Assembly: GCA_025526915.1 (NCBI GenBank)
Contig: JAHLKH010000018.1
Span: 62,001-126,000, forward strand
Length of the DNA: 64,000 nt
Reading direction: 5' to 3'
From: Entophlyctis helioformis
Taxonomy: Eukaryota; Chytridiomycota; Chytridiomycetes; Chytridiales; Chytriomycetaceae
Below the pieces are notes generated by a model. It was not told the DNA's origin, searched no databases, and saw nothing but the letters and a program-made list of their open reading frames with translations. A program made the position numbers and the translations under genes. Below are positions 11,069-23,745 of this stretch, one piece after another (the stretch's first letter is position 1; the number at the start of each line of letters is the position of its first letter).

Positions 11069-13469
11069 ATGCCGTTCACCTTTGCCCGCCCTGGGCGCCT
11101 CGAGCTGTTTGGCCTCACCACGACGCTGCTGTCGCTGGCCGCCATCGCCAACGCCATCACCGTGCGCCGCGGCCTGTTCTTTGCCACCTGCATCCACCTG
11201 ACTCAGTCGGTGGGCAGCATCATTGTGCGTCTCGTCTAGTCTGGTCTCGTCTCGTCTCGCCTGCCCTGGCCTGGCCTGTCCCTCTCTGACAACGCTGACC
11301 TGCTCCAACACCACACGCAACATCCGTCCGTCGGTCGGTCGGTCGGCCTCGCAGGTGCTGTCGAGCATGCTGCTCTATCTGACCATCGTCATTGGCCGTG
11401 CTCTGCAGCGGCTGCTGTTTGGCGAGCTGCGTGCCGTCGAAGTCGAGGTGCGCTGCCTCGCATCCGTGCATGCATCCGTGTGTGCTCCGCCATTCGCCAA
11501 CGCCACTAACGGCCTGCTCGCTCTGCTGCAGCACCTGTATGAGCGCTCGTGGTTCTCGGTCATGGACACCTGCCTGGCCATGACCATCTTCAGAGACGAG
11601 TTCGATCTGCGCTTCGCCTGCCTCTTTGGCCTGCTGCTCGCCGTCCGCATCTTCCACTGGATCTCGGCCGACAGAGTCGACTTTGTACGTTGCTGGCTCT
11701 GTTATGCTGCACAAATGCTCCCCCATGCTGCGCAATGCAGCCTTGTGCACCTGTCGCTCACCCCTTGTCCTATCGGCGCACAGATGGAGCAGATGCCGAA
11801 CCTGACGCTGTCGTTCCATTTCAAGATCAACTTTGCCCTCATCGGCCTCATGATCATCGACTTGGGCTTCTTGGTCCACGCCGTCGCAAGCGTTCTGGAA
11901 TCTGGCCCCACGATCATGGTGGCATTCACGTTCGAGGTTGGTTGCTGCCCGTTCTGGCTCGGCTAACTCCCCCGTCCGTGTTCTGGCTGACCCCAACGAT
12001 CTGCCTCTCCAGTACGCCATGCTGCTTGCACTGGCCATCTCAACGTATGCAAAGTATGTGCTGCACACAATCGATCTCCGCGCCGCTGCGCCGTGGGAAG
12101 AAAAGTCCATGTACTTTTTGTACATTGACCTGGTCAGCGGTACGTGCAGATCGCGCCACAGTCGGTGCATGGCATGGGCTGGATTGCACGGCCATCCAGC
12201 TGCTAACTGCGTGCGACAGACTTTGTCAAGCTGGTCAGCTTCATTGCCTTTTTCGCCGTTGTCATCCACTACTACGGCATTCCGCTGCACATTGTGCGCG
12301 ACCTGTACATGACACTGCGCAGCTTCATCCAGCGCTGCAGGGACCTGATCCAGTACCGGCGCGCAACAGCCAATATGCAGCAGCGCTATCCAACTGCCAC
12401 CGCACAGGAGCTGGACGCCACCGATCGTGTCTGCATCGTCTGTCGCGAAGAAATGACAGCACCGCAAGATGCTGTTGCCGCTGCCGCTGCCGCCGCCGCA
12501 CCAGCCGTCGCAAACCGACCGCCCAACCCGCCTGCTGCTGGTGCTGGTGCTGCACAGCCTGGACAAGCAGACTTGAATGCACCCAAGAAGCTGCCCTGTG
12601 GCCACATCTTCCACTTTAGATGTCTGCGCAGCTGGCTTGAACGCCAGCAGTCTTGCCCTACATGGTAACCTGGACATGCCCGCATTATCTTGTGGCAAGA
12701 ATGCGCCAATCTGACACGCAGTAATGCCCAAACAGCCGCCGATCGGTCATGGATGCCTCTCCCCCTGCAGCGCCGGCTCCTGGCCCTGTGCCTGCTCCCG
12801 CTGGTGCTGCTCCCGCTGCTTTCCCTGGCCAGCCGCAAGCCGCTGCTCCTGCACCTGCCGCACCTGCTCCCGCTGCTCCTGCTGCTTTCCCAGTCGCGCC
12901 TGGAGGTGCCGCTCCGATCCAACCACAACAGCCAGCTGCAGCAACGCCAGTGGTGTCTCAGCAGCCGCCTCAGCAGACTGCTGACAGATCGACGACATCA
13001 GAGGCTGCCGCTGGACCAAGCAACTTGGCCGCGCTTCCTCCTCAGCTCTTTACAGGCAACGCCGGCGTCACCATCACGCCACTTGGCCCAGCACCTCCAG
13101 GATTCGCCATGTCAGGCAAGTCTGCAGCCCGGCGACACGCATCTGTCCACTGCAGCGCACTGACACTCGATGCCCCAAACAGCCACCACCATTGCATCGT
13201 TTGCACAGGCACACGCTCAAGCACACGCGCAAGCACAAGCACACGCGCAACTGGCACTGCTTGCTCATGGCCGCCAACATGCCTCTGCATCGGTTCCTCT
13301 CGAGCCTCTGGTGCTGGATCATCTGAGCGACGAGCAGCTCCGTGTGATGGAAGGCAACTCGCGAGCAGCCATCATTGAGCGGCTCGAGGCCATCCAGCGC
13401 ATCCAAACACAGTTGACTGGCATCACAACCCAACTCACACAGATCCTGCAGTTGATGCCTGCCCCATAG
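11069..13469 (+). CDS. HRD1: HRD1/synoviolin-type ER membrane RING E3 ubiquitin ligase
   Basis: Central E3 ligase and retrotranslocon of ER-associated degradation. Eight exons: 11069-11224, 11355-11447, 11532-11684, 11784-11936, 12013-12139, 12220-12664, 12736-13115, 13183-13469. The N-terminal half gives the multi-spanning membrane domain (MPFTFARPGRLELFGL, LYERSWFSVMDTCLAMTIF, FHWISADRVDF, HYYGIPLHIVRDLYMTL). The RING-H2 reads CIVC...LPCGHIFHFRC...SCPTC and is completed only when the 71-bp intron at 12665-12735 is removed, giving CPTCR. An Ala/Pro-rich tail follows, then a conserved C-terminal helix (HLSDEQLRVMEGNSRAAIIE, TQLTQILQLM). The last intron (13116-13182) is GC-AG with the perfect donor AG|GCAAGT; an in-frame TGA at 13161 rules out the nearer acceptor. 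Complete gene. Confidence 0.95.
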
Positions 13470-13613
13470 GCCTCCCCCTCTGCTGCACCTCTTGCTGCTC
13501 CACTCCGATCGAGCCATGGCCTGATTGTGATCACAATGAAGGGCCGACACGGCTGAGATGAGTGGCGTTTGATGTGGACACTGGATCGGCTTGCCGTCCT
13601 TCACAAAAACAAC

Positions 13614-14925
13614 ATGCCGCTGGTCGAGGTCGCCAACGTCGACAACGAGCCAGTCGAGATGCACTATGAGGTGCATGGGAGCGGCCCACAGCGCATCCTG
13701 TTCATTGCAGGTGCGCCGGTCTTTCGCTGCGCTGCGCAGGTGCTCATGCGGCTCTCTGCAACAGCCGCTCCAAAGTGCCGTCCAACGCCAGATCGGCTGC
13801 TGACGTATTTCCGCATTGCGCCGCCTCCCAGGTCTTGGTTCGGTTGGTCGGGTTTGGGACAAGCAGGTGTGTGCATGCCCAGCAGATGCCGCCAACGTCG
13901 CATACCACTCACATGCCGTCCTTCCTCCCAGGTCGAGCACTTTACGAGCTTCCCTGAATTCTCCGTCTGCACCTTTGACAATGTCAACATCGGACGATCG
14001 TCGGTGCGCACAGGAGCGTACTCGTAAGTGCCAGATCTGCGCCACCGAGACCTGCGCCACTTACCGACGCTGAGCGGACAACGATTGCATGGAGCAGGAT
14101 CGCAATGATGGCGGCCGACACTCTGGCGCTGCTGGACCATCTGGACTGGAAGCATGTCCACGTGGTGGGCACGTCCATGGGCGGCATGATCTCGCAGGAG
14201 CTGTGTGTCCTTCTCGGCGACCGTGTGATCAGCCTCTCACTGGCCAGCACGTACTCCAAGTTCAACGGCATCCCCGTAGGTCGTTGAGCCTGGCAGCAGA
14301 CCTCGAACACCACGACCAACACTCGATTGCCCTGAACAGCTTCCCATGCTCCGAATGTCCATCTTTGGAACCGGATTTGCCGCCGACGATATCAAGGGAT
14401 ACGCACAGTACTTTCCGACCATCATGTTCCCGCCCAAATGGCTGGGTCTGACCTCCAAGGACGACCCATCCATCACCAACCACGAGGCCATGACGGCATT
14501 CGTTTACGAGCGCAACTCGAATGCTGGCCGCTTAGATCCCGATGCCATCAGCAGGTCGCAGCGCGCTGCCTTTTTCCACTACTGCGACCGCCGTTTGGAC
14601 GATATCCGTGCCCACGGATATCCTATTCTTGTCGTTGCCGGCGACGAAGACTATGTAAGCTGGCCGTGATTCTCGCAGCCGCCTGCCCATCTTGGCCGTC
14701 TCTTGCACCCGCACGCAACTGACACGCCATTGCACCGCCCTTGTCCAGATTCTTCGTCAGCCGTCGGGCTCCGAGTACCTCGCCAAGCGTCTGCAGGCAC
14801 GCTTTGAGATTTACAAGGGCGGCGGCCACAGCATATACTGGCAAGATCCTGAATGGTACAACAACCTTGTCCTTGACAATATCCGCAAGGGCCATGCACG
14901 CCACCTTGCCAAGACGGAATCGTGA
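13614..14925 (+). CDS. Alpha/beta-hydrolase fold protein
   Basis: Six exons: 13614-13710, 13832-13866, 13932-14023, 14098-14275, 14340-14654, 14749-14925. The 35-bp second exon encodes GLGSVGRVWDKQ, the oxyanion-hole loop. FDNVNIGRSS is the usual strand-4 motif. The nucleophile elbow is GTSMGG (Ser). The acid is the Asp in VVAGDEDY, and the catalytic His is in KGGGHSIYW. A cap region (MFPPKWLGLTS, FVYERNSNAGRLDP) lies between elbow and acid. No signal peptide or peroxisomal C-terminus (ends AKTES). Fungal homologues are annotated generically as hydrolases, so the substrate is unknown. An AATAAA occurs right after the stop (about 14929). Confidence 0.9.
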
Positions 14926-15069
14926 CCAATAAATCTGGGTCGATAATCAATCCGGCGACGCGCTGATCATGTAATCAGCATCAATCACGGGACGGCGGTA
15001 TCAGCCTTCAAAAGGCTGCAGCGTTGATGGACGAGCCAGCCCCGTTCCCCCAAGCTCCTCGCGACACTC

Positions 15070-17785
15070 ATGGCCAACACCGTCTCTCCTGACTGCGTCG
15101 TTTTGCAGACGGCGTATCCGTCCATCTTCCCTGTTGGGAATAACTGCTGCACCGACCCAAGCCTTATCTGCGACTCGGACAGTCGAGTCACGCAGCTGTA
15201 CGCTCTGCTTGCAGCCCTTGTCGCCCCCTGTCATGACCTGACACTCTCCAACAACACAGCACGCTCAGCGGCGACATTCTCCCAGAGGGGCCGATTCCTG
15301 CCAGCATTGGAAACCTCACGCGCATCGAGCTGCTGTACGTGGCTGCATTGGCATGTCTGCCAGAGTTAAACGCCGCACTCACCACGTATGGACCGTGACC
15401 CTGCAGGCGGCTCTCGTCAAGCAACGTGAACGGCACCATTCCAGACTCGTTCGCCCGTCTTCAAAGCCTTCGCGAACTGTATGTCAGCGTGTGATGCGTG
15501 CATGTCGTCAATCACACAAGCACATGCACACTTTGACCTGACTCTGGTGTTTGGCAAACAGCGACTTGTCTGGTACGCACCTGACCGGCCCTGTTCCGGC
15601 GTGGATTGGCAGCCTGGTTACGCTGACAAGCATGTGAGAACCGTCCCTGGCGTTTTCGATCATGCGTGGCCTTGCAGCGTTGCTGATCACGGCATCTGTT
15701 TGGCTCGCAGCGAGGTGTCCAACAGCGACTTGTCTGGCCCGATACCCGACCTTGGCAACCTTGCTAATCTGCAAAGCCTGTAAGCAGCATTCTTTGCATT
15801 GTCCATGCTATTCTACTCGCTGGTCTGGCCGACAGCACTCACTCACACACACACACACACACAGTCTACTTGGTGGCAATCGGTTCGAGGGCCAGATCCC
15901 ATCGTCCCTGGGACGTTTGTCAAACCTGCGCATTCTGTAAGTTCTCGTACGAACGTTTGGTGATGGCAAGATAGACATGCTCACAGCGCACGGTGTGATA
16001 GGGAACTGAATTCGAACCTGCTGACGGGCCAGATACCCGCTTCGCTCGGCAGCCTGCTCAATCTGCAGAAACTGCAAGTGCCAGTGATTGTGTCGTTGTG
16101 GGCTGTAAGACGCTGTATCTGACAGACGAATGTGCGGTCAGGGCCCTGTTTGGAAACAACTTGACTGGCCCAATTCCCGCGACGATCGGCCAGCTCGCCA
16201 ATCTCGAGTTCATGTTCGTCTGTACTGCAGTGCATGCAATGCACGGTACACCAACAACTAACACGGCATGTGTACGCACACAGAGATGCGTCCGACTGCA
16301 GCCTCTCGGGGCTCCCCGCTTCGCTTGCTGGTCTTCAGTCACTCAAGACCGCGTACGTTGCCGCCATGCTCGTTTGTGCAGCTTGTCTTGCCGACATCTC
16401 ATGCCTGCTCCAGTTACTTTGAAAACAACAAGATCGGCGGTGGGCTGCCTCCATCGTTTGGTCAGCTCTCGCGTCTCAATATCCTGTGAGTCCTCCCCAA
16501 CATATGAGAGGCTTGCAACTCGCACATGTGCTCATCTGTGCATATCATTCGCTGCAGCTCGATTGCCAACAATCGCCTGACGGGCCGCATTCCGGCAGAA
16601 TTTGGAAACCTGGCCTTGCTCCAGTACCTGTCAGTGTTCATGCTTCGTGCTGCATGGATGCATGTGCTGGCAACTCACGCGCGCTGATGGTCAGGGATCT
16701 GTACGGCAACCAACTGTCGGGCCGCATTCCGCCGTCGCTGGGCAAAATCCCGCTCGTCCAACTGTCAGTGCCACCCTGCCGTGCCAGATCCGTGCATGGA
16801 TGCTAACATGGCACCATCTTGACAGTCGCTTGAACAACAATCAACTGTCGAGCAGTATCCCAGACTCGATCGGAAACCTGACCGAGCTCCGCGACCTGTA
16901 AGCAGAGTGTCTTGTTCGCCCACGCCATATATGGGATACTTACAAGATGCAATCCAGCAATCTTGGAAGCAATCGGCTGGTTGGCCGTATTCCTGACTCG
17001 TTCGCAGGTCTAATCAACCTCCAGGAGCTGTACGTGGCATGTCGTGGTTGCACTGCCATGTGTTCAGTGCAGGCCAACCTGACGTCATGTGCTTGCCATA
17101 GGAACCTCGAAGCCAACCAACTGTCAGGACCGATCCCAGAGTCATTGGGCCTAATTGAGCGTCTGGGGTCACTGTCAGTCACACATTTGCACCCTGCATC
17201 TCATTACACAGCGGTCATACGCTCACACCGCACAACTCTACAGGAGACTCGGAGACAATCGATTCTCTGGAATCTTGCCGCAGTCGCTTGGCACGTTTGA
17301 GAAGCGGTTCTTGTGAGCACGGTTTCGTTTCACGCATGATCCGACGCGACACAAGGATACAACACTGACTACACATGGAATGTGCAGCTACTTTGACAAG
17401 AATCCAGGCCTGTTTGGACCGCTTCCGCAAAACCTACGCGTGTCGTCCATCTGCGATGGAGAAGGAACTCGTGTATGCGTTCCCTTTGACCATATCGGCG
17501 ATACTTGCAACCTCCCGCCCTGTAAGTTGTATCGTTCCCAGCGCACCACATGCGCGATTTTGCATAACTGATCGAGCTTGGTGCACCAACCCCATCTGCG
17601 ATCCAGGCCGTAACGATCCAACCCCAACCACCACAACTGCTCTGACAGCCACGCGGACTGGGACGTGCACGGCCCCAGTCACCATTACTCGCATCTTGCA
17701 GGTCACCACGACCGTGACGGACACTGAGACTGTGACTGAAACGATCAGGACCCGTTGCAACTCGCCTTCACCCACATCCAACTAA
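15070..17785 (+). CDS. Leucine-rich repeat protein, one repeat per exon
   Basis: An N-terminal cap exon (DCVVLQTAYPSIF, CCTDPSLICDSDSRVTQL, typical LRRNT cysteines) is followed by 16 exons. Each carries one plant-type LRR of the form L-x-x-N-x-L-x-G-x-I-P, for example DLYGNQLSGRIP and NLEANQLSGPIP. A last exon encodes a Thr-rich tail ending SPSPTSN. Introns are 55-80 bp. Every intron from the first through the repeat region is phase 2 and cuts the same Leu codon (CT|N), so most repeat exons are 72 bp. One intron (16074-16141) is GC-AG. The Thr-rich tail suggests a cell-wall or extracellular protein, but the start used (ATG 15070) gives no signal peptide, so an upstream exon may be missing. 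Likely ligand-binding or adhesion role; no kinase domain follows. Confidence 0.88.
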
Positions 17786-18116
17786 ACCTACACACCCGGA
17801 TTCTTGGTAGCATTAAAGCATGGATTGGCTCGACAATACATATCGTTGGTGAACATGCCCATCGTCCTCCAGTCGATAGGCAGTGATCATGCGTAACAGT
17901 CTACATCCGGAAATCTCAGCTTCGCCACCATCCAACTCGCTCGCACGCAGGCTCTGTCTTGCAGACGACAAGCAACGCCTGCAATGCTTTCATCCATGCC
18001 TGGCTTCTGGCCGGCTCTCAAGCACTGCACACAATGACATACCAAGATCTGACTCATGATGTTATTGAGCAAGTGCCCGTAGACTTCATCTTGCAATCCA
18101 AGGCACGGCGCCGTCT

Positions 18117-20397
18117 TCAGTGAGCACGCTCGGTCACTGCGACATGCAAGCCGTTCTTGAGAGACGACGTGAGGTACGTGACAAACTCAAACGTCTGGCC
18201 CTCGACCAGCTTGAACGAAAAGTTGCGCAGCAGGTGGATGGCAGCCACGCGAATCTCGACGTTGGCCATCTTCTGACCGATACAGACGTGGCCGCCTTCG
18301 CCAAACGGACTGTACGTGTTTGGCACTGGAGTAAAGTCGTTCCAGCGCTCGGGAATGAACGACTCGGGGTCCTTCCAGAAACGCGGGTCCTTCATGGTGC
18401 CTCTGAGGCGGAGTGAGAAATAGACGCCAGCAGGGAACGTAACACCGTTGAGCGTGACAGGTTTGACGGACGTGCGGGAAGTGGCAGGGACAGTCGGGTA
18501 GTAGCGCATCGACTCTTTGACGACCCAGTCAAGGTACCTGGATTGGATCATGTCAGTATCCGCATATCCGTCATGATGCTTCACAGACAATAGCCGGTGA
18601 TAAGGCATGGTCATGGCATGACGCACTTGAACTGGAAGAGATTCTCGATGGTGATCTTGCCGTCAATGCTTGCATAGACACGGTCAATGTCAGCAACAAG
18701 CTTGGCCATGACGTCGGGATGCTCGCAAAGCACAAGTATCAGGTGCGTGAGCGTATTGGCAGACGTCCTGCAGTAAAATGTTGGCATGTGTAAGTGCATC
18801 GCAAGTTGGTGTGCCATCCTGGTAAGACACTCACTCGTGGCCAGCAACAAAGAAGCCCAGCGTCTCTCCAATGACTTCGTCCTCGGTCATTCGCTGGGCA
18901 AGGCAATGCATGGCAGTCGGTCAGACAGATGGCGCTGCATTGTGCAAGATGAGTGATGCGCGATGCGCGATGGCGATCACTCACGTTCTCGGGCGACACA
19001 GACGGGTCGTCGCAGTTGAGAAGGAGACGGTCGAGCACGTCCATGTCCCACTTGCTCCTTTCCGCATGGTTGCCGCTGATCATTGCAGCACGACGCTCTG
19101 CAATGACATCTCGGACCAGCTTCTTGGTGTAGCTGCGCACGCTGGCAACCTCTGGAGAGTCCGAGGCGATTCCGTTCCGCTTCCAAAGGAAATGCGGCGT
19201 GTACACACGCTGCAGTCAAGGCACGCAAGATGCGGGGAGTCAATCCATGTGCAGATGTAGATTCAGATGCAGATGCAGATGCAGATGCATGTACGATGCC
19301 AAGCCGCGTACATTCTGGACAATGGCCATGGTGGCAGACAGGTTCTTTTGAGCCATGGCTTGGTCGCTGGTGCCGAGCTTGGAGACGGATTCGAGGTTCT
19401 TGGAGAAGCCGATCTTGCCAATGACGTCGAGCGTGAGGGCGGCCATGTACTCGTGGAAGTCGATTGTGATGCCGTTGGGCGAGGTGGACGCCTTGATCAG
19501 GACGCGCAGGTCGGCAGCGACCGTGTTCACCACATCAGCGGTTGCTGTGATGGTTTGGCGCAGATGGCTGGGGCCAAAGGCCGGCTGGAGGAGCTTGCGA
19601 TGGCGCTTCCACTGGTCGTTCGTGGGAAGCATGAACAGCGCATGGTCCAGCACGCCGCTGTTTGTGGTTGGGGCATTGCAATCATGGGCCAATGCGGTCA
19701 GCCTGGTGGATGGGCATCGACTGCACCAACGTGCAGGCTGGCCAGGATCCAAAGCATCATCCGCATCAACGCCGTGAGCAGGACAGTCGTGACCAACCTT
19801 GCAATACGATCACGGGAGGCAGGGCGTCCAAACTCGTCGGGGGTCGTGAGAATGTGCTTGATCAAGTCAGGGTCGGAGACGACGATCCAATACTCGCCGA
19901 GCATGCTAAAGGCCACCAGGTCGCCGTACTTTTTGGCCAGGATGTCAAAGTACTTGAAGGCTCTTCCCTTGGCGTATCTGAGAGCAACGGCGACAGAGCA
20001 GCAGAGCAGCAGAGTGTGAGTGTAGCCATGGCACGCCAGCCGTGGTAAGCCAAGCACATTCTCCTCCATCAGAGCCACCAGAGCCACCAGAGCCATCATA
20101 GATATCAGAGCTAACAGAGCCAGCAGCACACAGGCGGCTGCAGAGGACCAGACGCAGAAGCGAGACGGCAGTGGCGGCGCAATGGCATGCACCACTCACG
20201 GAGCAAACTCGAGAAAGTTGCCGAGGATGGGCCAGCCAGGCGGTCTCGGGATGCTGGCCGGCGGAGTGGGCGTGAGGGCGGCGGCCAGCCAGTACAGAAG
20301 CGGCACGGCGGGCGACAGCAGCAGCGACAGCCAGAGACAGCTGGCTCTGGCGCTGGAGCGAGTCGGCGAGAGAGCCGAGTGTGCTGAGGATGGCCAT
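18117..20397 (-). CDS. Cytochrome P450, left copy (frameshift in the N-terminal anchor)
   Basis: Haem monooxygenase anchored in the ER. Seven exons: about 20397-20200, 19977-19798, 19657-19312, 19209-18985, 18893-18835, 18767-18627, 18537-18117. Motifs: proline hinge IPRPPGWPILGN; I-helix AGHETSANT; K-helix KESMR (ExxR); FIPERW; haem loop FSPFGEGGHVCIG-type (FGEGGHVCIG, Cys ligand). It ends AVTERAH. Compared with the right copy, the exon-1 Ala tract is 2 bp shorter (about 20294-20317), which moves the upstream ATG (MAILST, 20397) out of frame with the hinge. An in-frame ATG exists upstream (about 20510), but it gives a poor membrane anchor. The catalytic body is intact. Shares about 450 bp of divergent upstream DNA with the left ankyrin gene. 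Confidence 0.85.
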
Positions 20398-20853
20398 GCT
20401 GGAGATGGATGGGGACAGCGCGACGAGGAGCGCGACGAGGAGCCTTTCCAATGGAAAAGCTTTGGTGCACGTGGCTCTTCAGATGTGTCACTGCCACCCA
20501 AGCGGTGCATAAATGGCACGTGCTCGCCGGCAACGATCCCGCACGGCCACGGCCCAACAGCGCGCTGCTTGTGTCTGGATCTCAGACCGGATCATTCAAA
20601 GCGACGCTTGCAGCACGTCTGCTCAGCCCATCCGCCTCGAGCCTCTGCATCTGCTGCGCATTGTATGCGTCGCCCCGTGTCATGCCAAGGGCCAGCCCCC
20701 ACGCCAACCTCACCACGCCCCACCAGCCATGGCATGGCATGCCGTGTCGGTGCATGTCCCACATTCTCGTTCGTTTCATTGGCGTTTGTTGGACGCGGTC
20801 GCGACGAGTGGATCTCGTCCTTACAACAACAAAGCAAGCAAGCCGCTGTTACG

Positions 20854-22667
20854 ATGCTGGCGGAGCGACAGACGGCAGTCAACGCAGACGCAGACGCAGC
20901 AGCGGCCAGCGACAAGCTGGTGCGCAGTCTGCAGAGCCAGCTGCAGACCACTGCCGAGCTGCTGGTTGCCCTTGGCCGCACCGACGTCGTGCTGGCTGTG
21001 GTCGGGCAGGTCGTTGGAGCAAGTGGCAGCCAGGCCGTCGAGCCAGGACAGCCAGCAGCAGCGACCGCACAGCCAGGTGTGCCTCGCTATGTGGTGCCGC
21101 CAGCCACCGGCGACCTTGCGTTCGGCAGCAGCCACTGGGACCGCAAGCCAGCCGAGATCCACGCCTTGATCCTCAAGCACGCCGGCCTGCTCACGCGCTT
21201 CCTGTGCGGCCTGCTCGGCGAAAAGCGCCGTATCGACCAGGCGACCACATTGCGGCTGTGGACCGATGCGTTCAAGATGGACTGGCAGGGTGACCTGGCT
21301 CTGCTGCCTGACGTCGGCCGACGGCCGACGACGGACTGCTCCTCGCACACTCTCGCTCCATGTACGACCGTCTCTGCAAACGCTTTCCTCTACACACCGA
21401 GCCCTACCGCGCGAGATACGACGCAAACAACAACCACCACGACGTCTTGTTCGGATTTGATTGCGCGAGCTCAAGCCGGCTGCTTCTCATTCCCATGCGG
21501 CACTGCTGGTTTGATCTGCTCGACTTTACGTATCCGATCGCACTCGCTCGCTTGTCCATCCGCTTTGGCTGCCTCGATCTGCTCAGGCATCTCGATGGCA
21601 AGTACAATGTACTCCAGGACTGGATGGCCAAGCACGGTCCGGCAAGCGAATACTGGCACCGAGCAGTTGATGTTGCTGCGGAATACGGACATCTCGATGT
21701 TATTCAGTATCTGTTTGATCTCGGTGTGACGGGATGCACGAAATGGGCAATTGACTGGGCGGCCAAAAATGGCCATCTGCACGTCGTCAAGTGGCTCCAT
21801 GAGAATCTGACGGAAGGATGCACGAAACAAGCGATGGACTGGGCGGCTCGCAACGGCCATCTGCATGTGGTCATCTTCCTTCACGAAAACAGGACCGAAG
21901 GATGCACGAAACAAGCGATGGACTGGGCGGCTGAAAACGGTCACCTGCCTGTGGTCATCTTGCTCCACGAGAGCAGGTTGGAAGGATTCACGACTGATAC
22001 GATGAACGGCGCGGCTGAAAACGGTCACCTTCATGTGGTCAAGTGGCTCCATGCCAATAGGACCGAAGGATGCACGACTCATGCGATGGACGTCGCAGCT
22101 ATCAACGGTCATCTTCCTGTGGTTCAGTGGCTCCACGAGAATAGGACGGAAGGATGCACGACGTTGGCGATGGATAAGGCGGCCGGCTGCGGCCGGCTGC
22201 ATGTCGTCAAGTGGCTCCACGAGAATAGGACGGAAGGATGCACGGAAGAGGCAATGGTCAATGCGGCTCGAAATGGAGATCTGGTTATTGTGCGGTGGCT
22301 CCACGAGATGCGCCAAGAGGAGCTAACGTCCCGCGCACTCGATGGTGCCGCCGGCTGGAGACACTTGGACATCGTCAAGTACATGCACTCCAAGGGCGTC
22401 CGCGCATCAAGCAGTGCTGTTGAGACGGCAGCCAATTTGTGCAACACCGAGATGCTGCGATACTTGCTGGACTACGGATACTCGGTTGAACTCGGAGCAC
22501 TCAACCGCGCCGGATTGCCCGCCATCGCCACTATGCTCCTTGAACACCTCACGCTGGACCGGGCACAGACGCTGCTTGACGAAGCAAAGCAAAGAAAATC
22601 CAAAAAGGCCACCATCAATCGACTCGAGTCGACCATCAAGAAACTGCAAAAGCCGCGAAAGAGATGA
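20854..22667 (+). pseudogene. Ankyrin-repeat protein, left copy, single-base frameshift
   Basis: Intronless. N-terminal domain from ATG 20854 (SLQSQLQTTAELLVALGRTD, YVVPPATGDLAFGSSHWD, HALILKHAGLLTRFLCGLL) shared with the right copy. It then shifts frame: at about 21313-21317 the left copy has one base fewer (gtcgg against gtcgag), so the N-terminal frame ends at about 21729 and the ankyrin part continues in another frame to the stop at 22667. Ankyrin part: repeats of the form GHLHVVKWLHENRTEGCT...AMDWAA, about ten in number. Apart from this deletion the frame is clean, so this is either a young pseudogene or a one-base assembly error. Function unknown; such proteins form large families in some protists and chytrids. 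Confidence 0.65.
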
Positions 22668-22678
22668 ATGGAGAGCCA

Positions 22679-22935
22679 TGAATCTCTCCTTGGCATTGGA
22701 ATGAAGACGTGATTGCCGCACATTTTAGCGCATGGATGCGATGGTCTTTGGATGATGATCTCAGGGATGCCGTCGAGTATGCCATTGACGAACAGGATGA
22801 ACAAGAGGCAAGACAGCGGGCAGCCTCGGTGGACGCCTCGCCTGACACTGAACGGCTCAGAACGCACATTGGCTGATCGTGCACATGCAGTGAATGACGT
22901 GTAGAGCGCCTTGAGGAACTCTTGCGTGCATTGCA
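22679..22935 (-). mobile_element. Non-LTR retrotransposon reverse transcriptase remnant, 3' of the left ankyrin gene
   Basis: Minus-strand translation reads FLKALYTSFTACARSA, SEPFSVRRGVHRGCPLSC and LLFILFVNGILDGI, i.e. RT palm motif (GvrQGcplSpllFnl) with decay. The QG of the motif is RG here. Only this ~85-residue segment is recognisable. It begins immediately after the ankyrin stop codon. Confidence 0.75.
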
Positions 22936-22981
22936 GAATCAACAGTCGTTGCATAGACAGGCTTTCAGACGACTCACACAC

Positions 22982-23393
22982 GTGGAGACATACGTGGTGA
23001 CAAAAGACAGCAAACGCCAGGGGCAAAGAGCAGCCGGCATGAGATGAGATGTGATGAAACGAATGGGATGTGATGTAATGAATGCGTTGTAATGTGACGT
23101 GATACAACGTGCTTAGATGCAATGTCATTTGTTTAAACGGCCATACCCGCCGCGTTTGTACGCTTCGCAGCGTGACGACACGTTTATACTGTACCAGACG
23201 CGGCAATATGCAACGCACGCCTTGGCAGACGTCCGGGAGAAGGCGTCCTGCTGCTGAATACATTGGATCCACGCGAGATCCGTGTCTTGCCCTGGCCCGC
23301 CTAACATGATCGCTGTGATCGCCGTGATCGTGCTGGCCGTGCTGGCCGTGGTGGTGGCCTTTTGTGAGTACTGCGTGAACATGCCATCGTCGC
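22982..23393. repeat. Dispersed ~410-bp repeat, copy 1
   Basis: Near-identical (only a few differences) to 26476-26897 in direct orientation, 3505 bp apart. It contains taatgaatgcgttgtaatg-type short repeats and a ccgtgatcgtgctggccgtg stretch. No gene was recognised in it. Copy 2 abuts the 3' flank of the right P450. Confidence 0.85.
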
Positions 23394-23671
23394 CCGAGCC
23401 TATCCAATGCAGACACTGGCAATACCACGCAACGGTGCTTGTGTCCCTCGTGCCAGCGCCACCATTTTCGAATTGTGCAGATCGTGCTGAACGTGTTCAA
23501 CCCAAAGCGCTCTTTCCAAGCGTTCCACAACGGCAAGAATATCTGGCGGCACAAGCGCCACCAACTCAGACACCCTCGTCGTGCCCTCGCCCTGGCCCTC
23601 GCCCCGGCCGCTGCTCTGGCTGCTCCGGTCTCTCTCTCACGCACTCGCAGCGGTCCAACAAGCTTCCAGCC

Positions 23672-23745
23672 GCCAGACGCCAGATGCCAGCCGCCAGACG
23701 CGAGACGCCAGACGCCAGACGCCAGCCGCCGGCCAGCCGGCCCAA
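23672..23745. repeat. Minisatellite based on gccagac/cgccagac
   Basis: Tandem ccagccgccagacgc-like units, about five degenerate copies. Confidence 0.7.
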
